Counted from the first letter of the stretch, positions 7,549 to 17,160 are shown. The stretch: 32,619 nucleotides of DNA from Campylobacteraceae bacterium (GCA_027079365.1 JALWVW010000385.1:1-32619); one strand, 5' to 3'. The notes: a model not told the origin generated them from the sequence alone. A program made the numbers and translations.

Positions 7549-8888
7549 TGAATTATCAAGTGGTGAGTTTCAACTACAAAAAATGTGATCTTGAGACCAG
7601 AGAGCAGATTGCTTTTAAAGACGATGATGCGATCAGGGGTTATCTCAATCTTTTGACGGGTTTTGATTTTGTGCTTGAAGCCTATATTGTCAATACCTGT
7701 AACCGTATCGAGATCGTTGCTGCGACCAAAGATAACTTTTCTACCTATCATACTATTCTGGGTCTCCTGAGCAAGACAACAGGTGCAGACTTCTATGCGC
7801 TTGAAAAAGCTGTACTGAATCTGGAAGACGAAGCAGCAATCAAGCATATCTTCTCTGTGGTCTCTTCTCTGGATTCATTGGTGATCGGTGAAGCGCAGAT
7901 TACGGGACAGGTCAAAGATGCCTTTAGGCTCTCTTATGAAAATGGCACAGCGGGAAAAGAGCTGAACCGTGTGATCAGCTATGCTGTCAAATGCGCTGCC
8001 CAGGTGCGAAATGCTACCAATATCTCTCAAAATCCGATCTCTATCGCTTCAGTCGCCGTGGCACAAGCCAAAGCAGACATGAATGGTTCACTTGCTGGTA
8101 TGACTGGCGTGGTAGTCGGAAGTGGAGAGATGGGCAGACTGGCAGCGAAACATTTACTCCGTGCCGATGCGGACGTGCTCTTGCTGTCTCGCACCACAGA
8201 GAATGCACAGAAGCTTGCCGATGAACTGGGGAGTGAAAATGTGAAGGTTGTAGAGATGGAGCGACTCCATCGTTTGATCAATCGCTATCGGCTGCTGTTT
8301 ACAGCCACCAGTGCACCCGATCCGATCATTACCAATGCCATGGTAGAATACAATGAGGCAGGCAGGCTCTGGTTTGATATGGCGATCCCGCGGGATATTG
8401 AGGAGATGGAAGAGGAGAACATCAAAGTCTATCGCATTGATGATCTTCAGGGTATCTCCAAGAGCAACCATGCGATGAGGGAAGAGCAGGCATTGCAAGC
8501 GACAGAGGTAGTAGAGCGATATACCAAAGAGTTTTATTTGTGGCTTCAGGCATTGACGATCGAACCACTGATCAAGGGTATGAGACTTTCTATCAATGAG
8601 GTGATAGAGGGGGAGGTGGCGCGTTCAGTCAAAAAAGGCTATCTTCCGGGGCAGTTCAGCGATAATGCCAAACGGATGATTACACAGGTATTCGACAAGT
8701 ATCTGCATATGCCGACCAGGAATCTGAGAGATTTGGCAAAGCAGAATGATGGTCAGGCAGCTGTCAATGCTTTCAAGAGAGTGTTTGAGATCACGACAGA
8801 TGATACTGACCCGGCACAGTACAAGCAAAAAAAGATGCAAAAGCCATCCCCGGAGATGATACAGCGACTTAAAGGAGAGAGCAAATGA
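7548..8888 (+). CDS. hemA: Glutamyl-tRNA reductase
   Basis: First step of C5 tetrapyrrole synthesis: NADPH-dependent reduction of glutamyl-tRNA to glutamate-1-semialdehyde. The catalytic Cys51 lies in [26 protein letters not shown] and [12 protein letters not shown] are family signatures. The NADPH-binding Rossmann region has [17 protein letters not shown] around residue 190. The C-terminal dimerisation domain includes the helix with LRDLAKQ. At 446 residues it is slightly longer than the roughly 420 typical of the family, with a Lys/Gln-rich tail. The start overlaps ispB by one base and the end overlaps proS by 4 nt (ATGA). Grouping with hemC in one operon suits shared control of haem supply. 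Confidence 0.95.
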   Translation: MNYQVVSFNYKKCDLETREQIAFKDDDAIRGYLNLLTGFDFVLEAYIVNTCNRIEIVAATKDNFSTYHTILGLLSKTTGADFYALEKAVLNLEDEAAIKHIFSVVSSLDSLVIGEAQITGQVKDAFRLSYENGTAGKELNRVISYAVKCAAQVRNATNISQNPISIASVAVAQAKADMNGSLAGMTGVVVGSGEMGRLAAKHLLRADADVLLLSRTTENAQKLADELGSENVKVVEMERLHRLINRYRLLFTATSAPDPIITNAMVEYNEAGRLWFDMAIPRDIEEMEEENIKVYRIDDLQGISKSNHAMREEQALQATEVVERYTKEFYLWLQALTIEPLIKGMRLSINEVIEGEVARSVKKGYLPGQFSDNAKRMITQVFDKYLHMPTRNLRDLAKQNDGQAAVNAFKRVFEITTDDTDPAQYKQKKMQKPSPEMIQRLKGESK

Positions 8889-10591
8889 GATTTACCCAAC
8901 TACTGATCCCTACCACAAAGGAGGCACCCAGTGATGCGGTGCTTCCCAGCCACATCTATCTGACCAGAGCAGGCTATATCCAGAGTATAGGGAGTGGGCT
9001 TTACAATTTCCTTCCACTGGGGAAAAGAGTACTGGACAATGTCAGACAAGTGGCCAAGGAGGAGCTGGACAAGGCAGGGTGCCAAGAGGTAGATCTTGCT
9101 TTTGTGACACCGGCATCCCTCTGGGAGGAGAGTGGCCGTTTTGAAAAGTACGGCAAGGAACTCTTGCGTTTCAAAGACCGAAAGAACAATGATTTTGTAC
9201 TGGGACCTACCCATGAAGAGATGATGGTCAATCTCGTACGCCAGACAGTCAAGAGTTATAAGCAACTGCCGATCAATCTCTATCAGATCAAAACAAAATT
9301 TCGTGATGAGATCAGACCGAGATTTGGATTGATGCGAGGACGGGAATTTTTGATGAAAGATGGCTATAGCTTTGCAGCCTCCGAAGAGGATATGAAAGGA
9401 GATTTTGACCTGATGGAGCAGACCTACAGTCGTATCTTTGAGCGTCTGGGGCTGGACTATCGTATTGTAGAAGCGGACAGTGGTGCGATCGGAGGAAGTG
9501 GCAGTAAAGAGTTTATGGTGATTGCAGATAGTGGAGAAGATACAATCGTGATCTGTGACAGTTGTGACTATGGTGCCAATATCGAAGCGGCTCAAAGAGC
9601 AGTGGTATGTACTGAGGCAGAAGAGCCAGAGATCAGTATGTCGAGCAAGTTTAAGACAGAAGGTGTCAAGACAATCGAAGCATTGTCAGCATTTTTCCAT
9701 GTTGACCCCTACTATCTGGTTAAGACGGTGGCGATGAAAGCACTCTATGACGAGGGAGAGAGCAAGATAGTGCTATTTGCACTCAGAGGCAGTGACAAGT
9801 TGGAAGAGACTAAGGCCTGCAATGCAGTCGGAGCCAATGAGCTGACAGAAGCTTCCGAAGAAGAGCTTCTGTCAGAAGGGCTTGTACCTGGTTTCATGGG
9901 GCCACATGCGCTTCCTGAAGGAAGCACGATTGTGTATGATGAAGGACTCAGAGAGGGCAAAAGTCTGATCTGTGGTGCCAATGAGACAGACTATCACTTT
10001 GTAGGGTTCGATCTAAGAGGTGTTGAGGCAGCATATCATGACCTGGTGGCAGTACAGGCAGGAGATGGGTGTCCACGATGCAGTGGCAAGCTTAAGCACA
10101 CCAAAGGAATAGAAGTAGGGCATATTTTTCAGCTAGGTACACAGTACAGTGCTCCACTTCACGCAGAGTTTCTAGATGAGAATGGCAAGTCCAAACCCTT
10201 TGTTATGGGTACCTATGGGATCGGCATCAGTCGTCTGCTGGCAGCCATCATTGAGCAGCATCATGATGACAAAGGATGCATCTGGACCAAGGCATCTGCA
10301 CCGTTTGCTGTACATATCATTGTCTCTAATATCAAGAAAGAGGAGGAGCGCGAGGCGGGAGAAAAACTGTACGAGACGCTTCAGTCCAAAGGGGTACAGG
10401 TGCTCTTGGATGACCGCAAAGAGCGCTTTGGTTTTAAAATGAAAGATTTTGAATTAATTGGTATTCCGTTGGCAGTGGTGATCGGAAGAAATCTGACAGA
10501 GGGAAAAGTGGAGATTGTGACCCGAGACGGATTGGTAAAAGAGGAGATTGAAGCTGCCGAGATTGTAAATGAAGTACTAAGGAGGCTCTGA
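8885..10591 (+). CDS. proS: Prolyl-tRNA synthetase
   Basis: Class II aminoacyl-tRNA synthetase charging tRNA-Pro. Motif 1 lies near [20 protein letters not shown] is the proline/ATP-site loop, motif 2 is in [21 protein letters not shown], and motif 3 is [17 protein letters not shown]. Between motifs 2 and 3, about residues 225-385, sits an editing (INS-type) domain, as in bacterial-type ProRS; the C-terminal anticodon domain starts near [10 protein letters not shown]. At 568 residues the length is typical. It starts within the hemA stop (ATGA) and ends one base into fxsA. The hemA-proS pairing is conserved in Helicobacter and Campylobacter as I recall. Confidence 0.95.
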   Translation: MRFTQLLIPTTKEAPSDAVLPSHIYLTRAGYIQSIGSGLYNFLPLGKRVLDNVRQVAKEELDKAGCQEVDLAFVTPASLWEESGRFEKYGKELLRFKDRKNNDFVLGPTHEEMMVNLVRQTVKSYKQLPINLYQIKTKFRDEIRPRFGLMRGREFLMKDGYSFAASEEDMKGDFDLMEQTYSRIFERLGLDYRIVEADSGAIGGSGSKEFMVIADSGEDTIVICDSCDYGANIEAAQRAVVCTEAEEPEISMSSKFKTEGVKTIEALSAFFHVDPYYLVKTVAMKALYDEGESKIVLFALRGSDKLEETKACNAVGANELTEASEEELLSEGLVPGFMGPHALPEGSTIVYDEGLREGKSLICGANETDYHFVGFDLRGVEAAYHDLVAVQAGDGCPRCSGKLKHTKGIEVGHIFQLGTQYSAPLHAEFLDENGKSKPFVMGTYGIGISRLLAAIIEQHHDDKGCIWTKASAPFAVHIIVSNIKKEEEREAGEKLYETLQSKGVQVLLDDRKERFGFKMKDFELIGIPLAVVIGRNLTEGKVEIVTRDGLVKEEIEAAEIVNEVLRRL

Positions 10592-10992
10592 TGATAGTGG
10601 GTATTATCCCTCTGTTCTTTTTGGAACTGTTTGTCTCTATGAAAGTTGGCGATATGATAGGGTTTGTACCCAGTGTCTTATGGATACTGCTTACGATGAT
10701 TGCCGGTAGTACATTGCTGCGTCTTTCTCCTTATACCTTTATGGGAAATGTTATGTCTGTACAGATGGGAAAACTTGATCTGAAAAGTGCCAACAACGCC
10801 AGTATGTCCTATCTGCTTGGCTCAGTTTTCTTGATCATTCCGGGAGTGATTACCGACCTGTTGGCCATTTTACTACTTCTGTATACGCTCTATTTACGAT
10901 TGTCAGCTAAAATGAGACCGCAACAGCAAAACAGATTTAAAGAAACAAAAGGAGATAGTGATGTCATTGATGTCGAAATTATTGATGAGTAG
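10591..10992 (+). CDS. fxsA: FxsA family membrane protein
   Basis: 133 residues with three or four hydrophobic segments: IIPLFFLELFVSMKVG, VLWILLTMIAGSTLLR, and SYLLGSVFLIIPGVITDLLAILLLLY. The IPGVITDLLA segment is the FxsA hallmark. The C-terminus is a cytosolic, acidic tail ending DVIDVEIIDE. E. coli FxsA (YjeG) affects phage exclusion when overproduced; no normal function is established. AAGGAGG ends 5 nt before the ATG, a near-perfect ribosome site, and the ATG overlaps the proS stop by one base. Its position between proS and hemC matches the membrane-protein gene I recall there in Campylobacter jejuni. Confidence 0.85.
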   Translation: MIVGIIPLFFLELFVSMKVGDMIGFVPSVLWILLTMIAGSTLLRLSPYTFMGNVMSVQMGKLDLKSANNASMSYLLGSVFLIIPGVITDLLAILLLLYTLYLRLSAKMRPQQQNRFKETKGDSDVIDVEIIDE

Positions 10993-11788
10993 TGTTATGG
11001 CTACTTTAGCGCTTAGTGCAGGTACATTTAATATAGAGAAATTTGTTAAGAAAAATGTGGTAAAAAATCCTCAAGTAAAAGTAAAGAAAGTGGATACAGT
11101 CAGTACCAAAAAGATCCCGGGAGACAACAACTGGAATGCCTATTTGGTGATGGTCAACCTCTCGTTCAAAGGAAAAGATATCAAGGAGCCTATGACGATC
11201 TTTGTCGATGAAAAGAGCGGTTTGGCTACGATGAGTCTAATGAATGCAAACAATGGAAAAGACTATCAGCGTACGATTAAACCCAGTATGCCTGAAAGTT
11301 ATTACGATGAGACCCATTTGATAGCCGGAGACAAAAATGCCAAACACAAAATGGTGATCTTCTCTGATCCTCAGTGCCCCTTCTGCATCCAGTATGTTCC
11401 GGGTGTACTGAAAGACTTCAAAGGGGAAAAGGGTGATGTAGCACTCTATTACTATCATATGCCACTGTTGAGGCTACATCCGGTATCAGAGGTACTGACA
11501 AGAGCTATGGAAACACTCCAGAAAGAGGGAAAAATTGATCAGGCGATGAAGATATACGGACTGAAGATCGCAGCGGGAGAGAAGAATGAAGCCAAAATCC
11601 TTGCAGCACTTAAAAAACAGTTGGGTCTGGAGATAAGCAGAGAGACTATCGGTAAAAAAGAGATCAAAGAGGCGGTGAAAAAGGATATGGAGGCAGCCAC
11701 ACAGATGATGGTGCGTGGGACACCTACTGTCTATTTTGACGGTGAGTTTGATGAGAATAGAAACAAGTATAAACAATTCCTAAAATAA
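10961..11788 (+). CDS. Periplasmic DsbC/DsbG-like thiol-disulfide protein
   Basis: Thioredoxin-fold protein of 275 residues. It has an N-terminal signal peptide (MSKLLMSSVMATLALSAG), a domain of about 100 residues that resembles a dimerisation or cystatin-like module, then FSDPQCPFCIQYVPG with CPFC at about 139-142. A helical insert follows, and the cis-Pro loop is RGTPTVYFDG near the C-terminus. The active site matches oxidase/isomerase types, so it should make or reshuffle disulfides in the periplasm. The track starts at GTG 10958; ATG at 10961 has AAAAGGAG about 6 nt upstream. It overlaps the end of fxsA by 32 nt and lies 11 nt before hemC. Whether it is isomerase, oxidase or dedicated to one client cannot be told. 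Confidence 0.8.
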   Translation: MSLMSKLLMSSVMATLALSAGTFNIEKFVKKNVVKNPQVKVKKVDTVSTKKIPGDNNWNAYLVMVNLSFKGKDIKEPMTIFVDEKSGLATMSLMNANNGKDYQRTIKPSMPESYYDETHLIAGDKNAKHKMVIFSDPQCPFCIQYVPGVLKDFKGEKGDVALYYYHMPLLRLHPVSEVLTRAMETLQKEGKIDQAMKIYGLKIAAGEKNEAKILAALKKQLGLEISRETIGKKEIKEAVKKDMEAATQMMVRGTPTVYFDGEFDENRNKYKQFLK

Positions 11789-11799
11789 GGGTATAAAGC

Positions 11800-12753
11800 G
11801 TGGAGAAAATAGTCATCGCAACACGTGCCAGTCAGCTGGCACTTTGGCAGGCATATCATATCAAAGAGCGGATAGAGAAGCAGTTCCCTGAGGTGGAAGT
11901 GGTACTGAATGAGATTACAAGTAGAGGAGACAAGATACTTGATCGCCCGCTTGCCCTGGTGGGAGGCAAGGGTCATTTTACCAAAGAGCTTGAGGACGAG
12001 ATGCTTTCTGGCAATGCGGACCTGGCAGTGCATTCTCTCAAGGATGTGCCTACCTATATCCCGGAGGGTCTGGAACTTTGTGCGATCACTGCGCGTCAGG
12101 ATCAGAGTGATCTGTTTCTCTCGCATACCTATAGCTCTTTGGAGGCATTGCCTCAGGGGGCAGTCATAGGTACGACAAGTCTCAGGAGAAGGATGCAACT
12201 GCTACAGAAGCGTCCTGATCTCAAAGTTAAAGATCTCAGGGGGAATGTAAATACCCGACTCAGAAAGCTCTCAGAGGGGCAGTATGATGCCATTGTGCTT
12301 GCCTATATCGGTCTTCAGAGATTGGATCTCATCAAAGATATCCCCTATACGCAAAAACTTGACTTTATGATTCCTCCTATGGGGCAGGCCTCGCTGGGTA
12401 TCGAGATCGTCTCTGCCAATGTGCGTGTCAGGGAGATAGCAATGAGTCTGAATGATACAGAGAGTCAACTTTGTGCCGATCTGGAAAGAGACTTTGTTGC
12501 CGCTATAGGTGCAGGTTGCTCTGCGCCTGTGGCTGTCCATGCCAGCATAGAAAAAGAGTTTGTGAAATTAGAAGCAATGTTGGGCTACCCGGATGGCACA
12601 CATGTCTTGCAGGAATCCCTAAGCGCAGATATGGAAGATGCTAAAACATTGGGTAGCAAACTGGCCAAAAGAATGATTGCAGATGGTGCTCTTACTCTGC
12701 TTTCCGAAGCAGAAAAGATTGCCTTCAAAGATGAAATGCCTGAAAGAATCTAA
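11800..12753 (+). CDS. hemC: Porphobilinogen deaminase (hydroxymethylbilane synthase)
   Basis: Polymerises four porphobilinogen units into hydroxymethylbilane in haem synthesis. Start is GTG at 11800, with AAGG about 9 nt upstream; no ATG is suitable. Motifs: IATRASQLALWQA at the N-terminus, ITSRGDKILD, GKGHFTKELE, VHSLKDVPT with catalytic Asp82, GTTSLRRRMQL and LRGNVNTRL. The dipyrromethane cofactor attaches at Cys240 in GAGCSAPVAVHA. At 317 residues the length is normal. It is the last gene of the ispB-hemA-proS operon. A run of eight T follows at 12761-12768, but with no stem before it I do not call a terminator. Confidence 0.95.
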   Translation: MEKIVIATRASQLALWQAYHIKERIEKQFPEVEVVLNEITSRGDKILDRPLALVGGKGHFTKELEDEMLSGNADLAVHSLKDVPTYIPEGLELCAITARQDQSDLFLSHTYSSLEALPQGAVIGTTSLRRRMQLLQKRPDLKVKDLRGNVNTRLRKLSEGQYDAIVLAYIGLQRLDLIKDIPYTQKLDFMIPPMGQASLGIEIVSANVRVREIAMSLNDTESQLCADLERDFVAAIGAGCSAPVAVHASIEKEFVKLEAMLGYPDGTHVLQESLSADMEDAKTLGSKLAKRMIADGALTLLSEAEKIAFKDEMPERI

Positions 12754-12767
12754 TTTTGACTTTTTTT

Positions 12768-12776
12768 TGCTAGAAT
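12768..12776 (+). promoter_or_regulatory. Extended -10 promoter of the kinase-cyclase pair
   Basis: TGCTAGAAT follows a run of T. TGN plus a five-of-six match to TATAAT gives an extended -10. The TTGACT upstream is only 9 nt away, too close for a -35. Transcription would start near 12783, about 20 nt before the TTG start at 12803. Confidence 0.45.
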
Positions 12777-12802
12777 AGCTGTAAAAATTGGGGGGATCGA
12801 CT

Positions 12803-15160
12803 TTGTTTAGCCACACAAGACAGCTATATCTATGGGTAGTATTGGTTATGACATGCGTTACTGCAGTGTTTGCAGACTCCCCTCTTCCTTTTACGGCGGA
12901 AGAGAAAGTATTTCTTCAGAAACACCCCGTGATATCGGTAGATAATGAGATGAACTACCCCCCTTACAACTTTAACAAGCAGGGCAAACCTGTAGGATTT
13001 TCCATAGACTACATGAACCTTTTGGCAAAAAAGATTGGCATCAAGATCAAGTATATCAGTGGCCACAGCTGGAGTGAATTTATGGAGATGACCAAAGAAG
13101 GAAAGCTTGATGTCATGCTCAATATCAGAAGAACACCGGAACGGGACACCTATCTGAGTTTCACAGAACCTTATGCGGCTACGCAAAAATCTATTTTCTC
13201 TAATGATCCTTTCTTAAATGATCTTTATATGCTGAAAGGCAAAACGGTTTGCGTGCCGAAAGATTTCTATATAGAATACTTTTTGGAGTCCTACTATCCG
13301 GATATCAGACTGATGAAAATGGAATCACTCTTGGGCTGCATCAAATCCGTAGCCAAGGGAAGCAGTGAGGCTACGATCGGGAGTCGAGCTATCATTCGCT
13401 ACCTTATGCTGGAAAACAATATCAGTGTTGCTTATGAAACTGGGATACCAGACAGGCGATTGACAGTGGGGCTGGCTATCGCTACCCCCAAAAAGATGCA
13501 GATACTCAGAAATATTATCCAAAAAGCTATGTATAGCGTAGAAGAGGATAAACTCTCTGTCCTGATGCATGGGTGGCTTGGAGAAAAGAATGCACGCAAA
13601 GTACTCTCTGCTAAAAGTATCGTAAAGCCTTTTAAAGACAAAAGAGTGGTCACCATGTGTAACAACCCAAATTGGGCACCTATAGAGTTTGCCAAAGGGG
13701 GAGATCTGAGTAATATTCAGGGTATTGCTATTGATACCCTGCGACTATTGGAGAAAAAATTAAATGTAGAATTTAAGACGGTGCCTACAGTGAGTTGGGT
13801 GCAGTCACAAGAGTACCTGCGTGAGGGGAAGTGTGAGATTCTTCCCGCAGCTATTGAGACGAACAAAAGAAAGGTATATGCCAATTTTACCACCCCTTAT
13901 TTGATATACAGGCTGGCTGTTATCACGAAAGATGATAAGCCTTTCGTGGAGGATCTCAGTGCCATCTCTGATAAAACAATCGCCAGAAAAAAAGGATCGG
14001 GACTAATCAGCAAACTCAAAAAGCGCTATCCGCAGATCGATATTTTGGAAACAAAGGACTATAGGGAATCACTAAAAAAGGTTGCTGACAGAGAAGCCTA
14101 TTGTACGATCGCCACGCTGCCTGTTGCCTCTTATTTTATCAACAAGTTTGCGCTACATAGTCTCTATATTGCCGGCTATATTGACATGAAGTATAGGCTC
14201 TCTATTGCGGTAAGCAAAAAAGACACAGCATTGCTGCAGGCACTGAATGCCGGATTGTCAGAGATCACTGAGTACCAGCATCGGGCTATTCACAATAAAT
14301 GGGTCAACAATAAACTGGTTGAATCCGCTAAGTACACTTATCTATGGTATCTGCTTTGGGCAATCCTGGTGATCTTTCTTCTGATTGTGTATCGCCACAA
14401 GATTCTTCAGGGAGCCAATGCGAACCTGCAGAAAGAGATCAGGGAAAAAGTAGAGGAAAATATCATCCAGCATCAATTTATCCAGGAGCAGGCAAAGTTG
14501 GCAGCCTTGGGGGAGATGATAGGTGTGATTGCCCATCAGTGGAGACAGCCACTGAATGCATTGGGGCTGAGCATCCAGAATTTAGAGTATAATTACAGAG
14601 ATGGATTGTTGGATCAGGCATTTATTGAAAACTATATAGATAAAAATATTAGAACGATTAAGTTTATGAGTCGCACCATTGATGACTTCAGGGACTTTTT
14701 CAAGGTGGACAAGATTAAAGAGGATTTTTCAGTCAAAGAGAGTATTGAAGCGACTTTTCAAATGCAGTCACTGTATCTGGAGAAGTATTATATTTCCTTT
14801 GCTGTTTCCGGTGATGATTTTAGGGTCAGGGGGCTTAAAAGTGAGTTTCAACAAGTGATTTTAAATCTTATCAGCAACGCCAAAGATGCCCTAATTGAGG
14901 GTCGAGAAGAGAAGAGAGAAATTAAAGTTCAACTCAAAGACGGGGCAGTGCATTTTGCAGATAATGGCGGAGGCATGACAGGAGAGACTATGAAAAAGGT
15001 ATTTGATTCCTATTTTACAACCAAGGAAGAGGGCTTGGGCATCGGACTCTATATGTCAAAGATTATTATAGAGGAGAAGATGGGTGGTAAGATACAGGTA
15101 TACTCTCAAGAAGGTCAAACGGTGATAGTATTGGATTTTAAAGAATATGAAACAGATTAA
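12803..15160 (+). CDS. Hybrid-free histidine kinase with two periplasmic SBP_bac_3 sensor domains
   Basis: Inner-membrane sensor kinase of about 785 residues. A signal peptide ends near VTAVFA. Two tandem periplasmic family-3 solute-binding domains follow: one starts at HPVISVDNEMNYPPYNF, the other at KRVVTMCNNPNWAPIEF. A single membrane helix spans about 511-531 (WYLLWAILVIFLLIVY). Then come a short coiled coil, the H-box AALGEMIGVIAHQWRQPLNAL with His578, an N-box NLISNAKDALIEG, DNGGGM at about 720, and GLGIGLYMSK. The track starts at TTG 12788; TTG at 12803 is preferred because GGGGGGA lies about 6 nt before it. The layout recalls BvgS/EvgS-type sensors binding amino acids or other small ligands. 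No receiver is fused; the partner regulator overlaps its 3' end by 14 nt. Confidence 0.88.
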   Translation: MFSHTRQLYLWVVLVMTCVTAVFADSPLPFTAEEKVFLQKHPVISVDNEMNYPPYNFNKQGKPVGFSIDYMNLLAKKIGIKIKYISGHSWSEFMEMTKEGKLDVMLNIRRTPERDTYLSFTEPYAATQKSIFSNDPFLNDLYMLKGKTVCVPKDFYIEYFLESYYPDIRLMKMESLLGCIKSVAKGSSEATIGSRAIIRYLMLENNISVAYETGIPDRRLTVGLAIATPKKMQILRNIIQKAMYSVEEDKLSVLMHGWLGEKNARKVLSAKSIVKPFKDKRVVTMCNNPNWAPIEFAKGGDLSNIQGIAIDTLRLLEKKLNVEFKTVPTVSWVQSQEYLREGKCEILPAAIETNKRKVYANFTTPYLIYRLAVITKDDKPFVEDLSAISDKTIARKKGSGLISKLKKRYPQIDILETKDYRESLKKVADREAYCTIATLPVASYFINKFALHSLYIAGYIDMKYRLSIAVSKKDTALLQALNAGLSEITEYQHRAIHNKWVNNKLVESAKYTYLWYLLWAILVIFLLIVYRHKILQGANANLQKEIREKVEENIIQHQFIQEQAKLAALGEMIGVIAHQWRQPLNALGLSIQNLEYNYRDGLLDQAFIENYIDKNIRTIKFMSRTIDDFRDFFKVDKIKEDFSVKESIEATFQMQSLYLEKYYISFAVSGDDFRVRGLKSEFQQVILNLISNAKDALIEGREEKREIKVQLKDGAVHFADNGGGMTGETMKKVFDSYFTTKEEGLGIGLYMSKIIIEEKMGGKIQVYSQEGQTVIVLDFKEYETD

Positions 15161-16409
15161 AATACTTTTTGTAGAAGATGATAGGAATATACGGGAGGAG
15201 CTTGTCTCTTTTCTTGGTCGATATGCCAAGGCAGGCCTGTATGCAGCAAAAGACGCCGAGGAGGGATTGAAGCTTTTCTATCAGCATCAACCTGATATTG
15301 TGATCTCGGATATCAAAATGCCTAAGATGTCAGGTATTGATATGGTAAAAAAGATCAAAGAGACTAATCCAGATCAGGCGATTATTTTTACGACTGCGCA
15401 CAGCGACAGTACATTTTTTCTGGAGGCGATCGAACTCCAAGTAGATGGCTATCTTCTGAAGCCTGTAGATCTAAGGCAACTGCGTCGTAAAATTAAAAAA
15501 ATCAGTGAAGATATGGTCTTACGCAGACGCTATGAATCGCAGAAAGAGATCATGAATGAAATAGCACATTTACAGGGAAGTATGCTGGCTGTTTTTGATA
15601 AAAGCCTTCAGCTATTGTTTCTTAATGATACGGCATTGACATTTTGGGGATTCAAGGATGTAGAAGAGGCTTTGGAGCAGAATAGTATGCTCGGTAGCAG
15701 AATGATAAAGGGTGGTGATTACTTCTATCCTTCTACTACAGAAGGCAGGGGATGGATTCAGGAGATACAGGATCTGGAACCGCACAAAAGAATCATTGCG
15801 CTGCGCTCTTTGGATGGGGAGTCTATACATGCCTATATGGTAGATATCACGCATGCAGAAGAGACAGGTCATACCATCATAGCACTTTCTGAGATCACAA
15901 AGATAGAAGAGGAGCGCGTCTCCTATCAGAAGCGTATGTATATTGATACACTTACGCGGGTATACAATCGCGCCATGTTTGACAAGCAGCTGGATATAGA
16001 AGTAAAAAAATCCCTCAAAGAGAGAAGTGAACTCAGTATGATCATGTTGGACATAGATCACTTTAAACAGGTAAATGATCAGTATGGACATATGGTGGGT
16101 GATGAGGTACTGATAGGACTTAGTGAACTGATAGGAAAGAGTGTGCGTTCCCATGATTTTTTTGCCAGATGGGGCGGTGAAGAGTTTGCACTGCTTCTGC
16201 CAAATACAGGACAGGAGGGTGCCGTCAAGCTGGCAGAAAGTTTGAGAAAAGAGATAGTTTCACATAAATTTTACGGAGATATCTTTGTGACCTGCAGTTT
16301 TGGCGTAGCCTCTGTTGAAGGAGAAGCGGATATGTGTCTCTTTCGAAAAGCAGACGAAGCGTTGTACAAAGCCAAGCTACAGGGGAGAAACAGGGTGGCA
16401 GCCTATTAG
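15147..16409 (+). CDS. Response regulator with PAS and GGDEF domains (diguanylate cyclase)
   Basis: Output partner of the kinase upstream. The receiver domain (about 1-120) has the acidic pair ED-D at residues 10-12, phospho-acceptor Asp55 (VISDIKMPK), a Thr in FTTAHSD, and Lys in LLKPVD. A PAS-like linker follows at about 140-245 (MLAVFDKSLQLLFLNDTAL). The GGDEF domain (about 250-420) includes DTLTRVYNRAMF, LDIDHFKQVND and the active-site GGEEF at 343-347. The autoinhibitory I-site RxxD is present as RSHD, ending five residues before GGEEF, so the enzyme should make c-di-GMP and respond to product feedback. ATG at 15147 lies inside the kinase gene, suggesting coupled translation. Confidence 0.92.
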   Translation: MKQIKILFVEDDRNIREELVSFLGRYAKAGLYAAKDAEEGLKLFYQHQPDIVISDIKMPKMSGIDMVKKIKETNPDQAIIFTTAHSDSTFFLEAIELQVDGYLLKPVDLRQLRRKIKKISEDMVLRRRYESQKEIMNEIAHLQGSMLAVFDKSLQLLFLNDTALTFWGFKDVEEALEQNSMLGSRMIKGGDYFYPSTTEGRGWIQEIQDLEPHKRIIALRSLDGESIHAYMVDITHAEETGHTIIALSEITKIEEERVSYQKRMYIDTLTRVYNRAMFDKQLDIEVKKSLKERSELSMIMLDIDHFKQVNDQYGHMVGDEVLIGLSELIGKSVRSHDFFARWGGEEFALLLPNTGQEGAVKLAESLRKEIVSHKFYGDIFVTCSFGVASVEGEADMCLFRKADEALYKAKLQGRNRVAAY

Positions 16410-16425
16410 TAGAAGGGGTTAGCTC

Positions 16426-17160
16426 CTAAGGGTTACGAACACTATGCGTGGCTATAAAAGATACAAACTGTTGTGCATGCCTGTCCCTTGTCTCAGAGAG
16501 AAGCTGCACTGCTTCCAGGGAAGAGAAACCCTTCTTTTTGAGGCGCATAAAGACTTTTTTTACTTCAGTGATGCTTTCTCTGTTCCCAAAATTTCTGCGC
16601 ATGCCTACCAGATTGAGTCCTCTGATGACAGCATGGGGATATCCTTCTGCCAGGCAATAAGGGGGAATATCACTGTGGATGGCAGAAACACCACCGATCA
16701 TGGCGCCTCTGCCGATGCTGCAGTGTTTGGCGAGACTTGCCTTGGCGCCGATGACGACCTTCTTCTCACAAGTGCTGTATTGATCCAGCAGGACACTGTT
16801 GGTAATGATACAGTCTGATCCGACCTCGACCCCGGAGCGTATCTCTACATACCCCATGATGTAGCAGCCAGAAGAGAGGTGTATGATTTGTTTATCATCA
16901 GGGTGGGTGCCGATTTTTGCGAATTCTCGTACCGTACATCCCTCTTCTATCATTACGGCTGTGGTGCCATTTCCGATCTCTACAAAGGCATAGAGGTGGG
17001 TCTGTTCTTCTAGAGTGATATTACCCTCAAGTGTTACATGTGGTTCCAATATGACACCGCTTTTCAGGACGACATCTTTTGAGATGCGACAGAAAGGGCC
17101 AATCTGCACATTGTCTGCGATCTTGGCACCTTCGGCGATCTGTGCGGTAGGGTGTATCAT
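16426..17160 (-). CDS. lpxA: LpxA-like acyltransferase, catalytic His not conserved
   Basis: Left-handed beta-helix protein of 244 residues, last gene of lpxB-gnnB-gnnA-lpxA. Hexapeptide repeats run from MIHPTAQIAEGAKIADNVQIGPFC to about residue 170, then the LpxA-type end AEGYPHAVIRGLNLVGMRRNF leads into a C-terminal helical domain. The RGLNLVGMRR stretch is diagnostic of LpxA, which attaches the first acyl chain to the UDP-sugar. However, where LpxA normally reads AYVHIAHDCVIG, this protein reads GYVEIRSGVEVG, so the catalytic His125 equivalent is Ser. I checked this from the nucleotides. It is also shorter than the usual 255-265. The start ATG overlaps the gnnA stop (ATGA). It may use another residue, prefer another substrate, or be a paralogue beside a normal lpxA elsewhere. 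Confidence 0.72.
   Translation of the reverse strand: MIHPTAQIAEGAKIADNVQIGPFCRISKDVVLKSGVILEPHVTLEGNITLEEQTHLYAFVEIGNGTTAVMIEEGCTVREFAKIGTHPDDKQIIHLSSGCYIMGYVEIRSGVEVGSDCIITNSVLLDQYSTCEKKVVIGAKASLAKHCSIGRGAMIGGVSAIHSDIPPYCLAEGYPHAVIRGLNLVGMRRNFGNRESITEVKKVFMRLKKKGFSSLEAVQLLSETRDRHAQQFVSFIATHSVRNP

Noticed and set aside
8900-9595. 231-codon ORF antisense to proS
   Set aside because: It lies fully inside an unambiguous proS frame, has no recognisable domain and looks like reverse-frame shadow sequence.
12754-12770. T8 run after hemC as a terminator
   Set aside because: No GC-rich stem precedes it; it fits better as the AT-rich lead-in to the extended -10 of the kinase gene.
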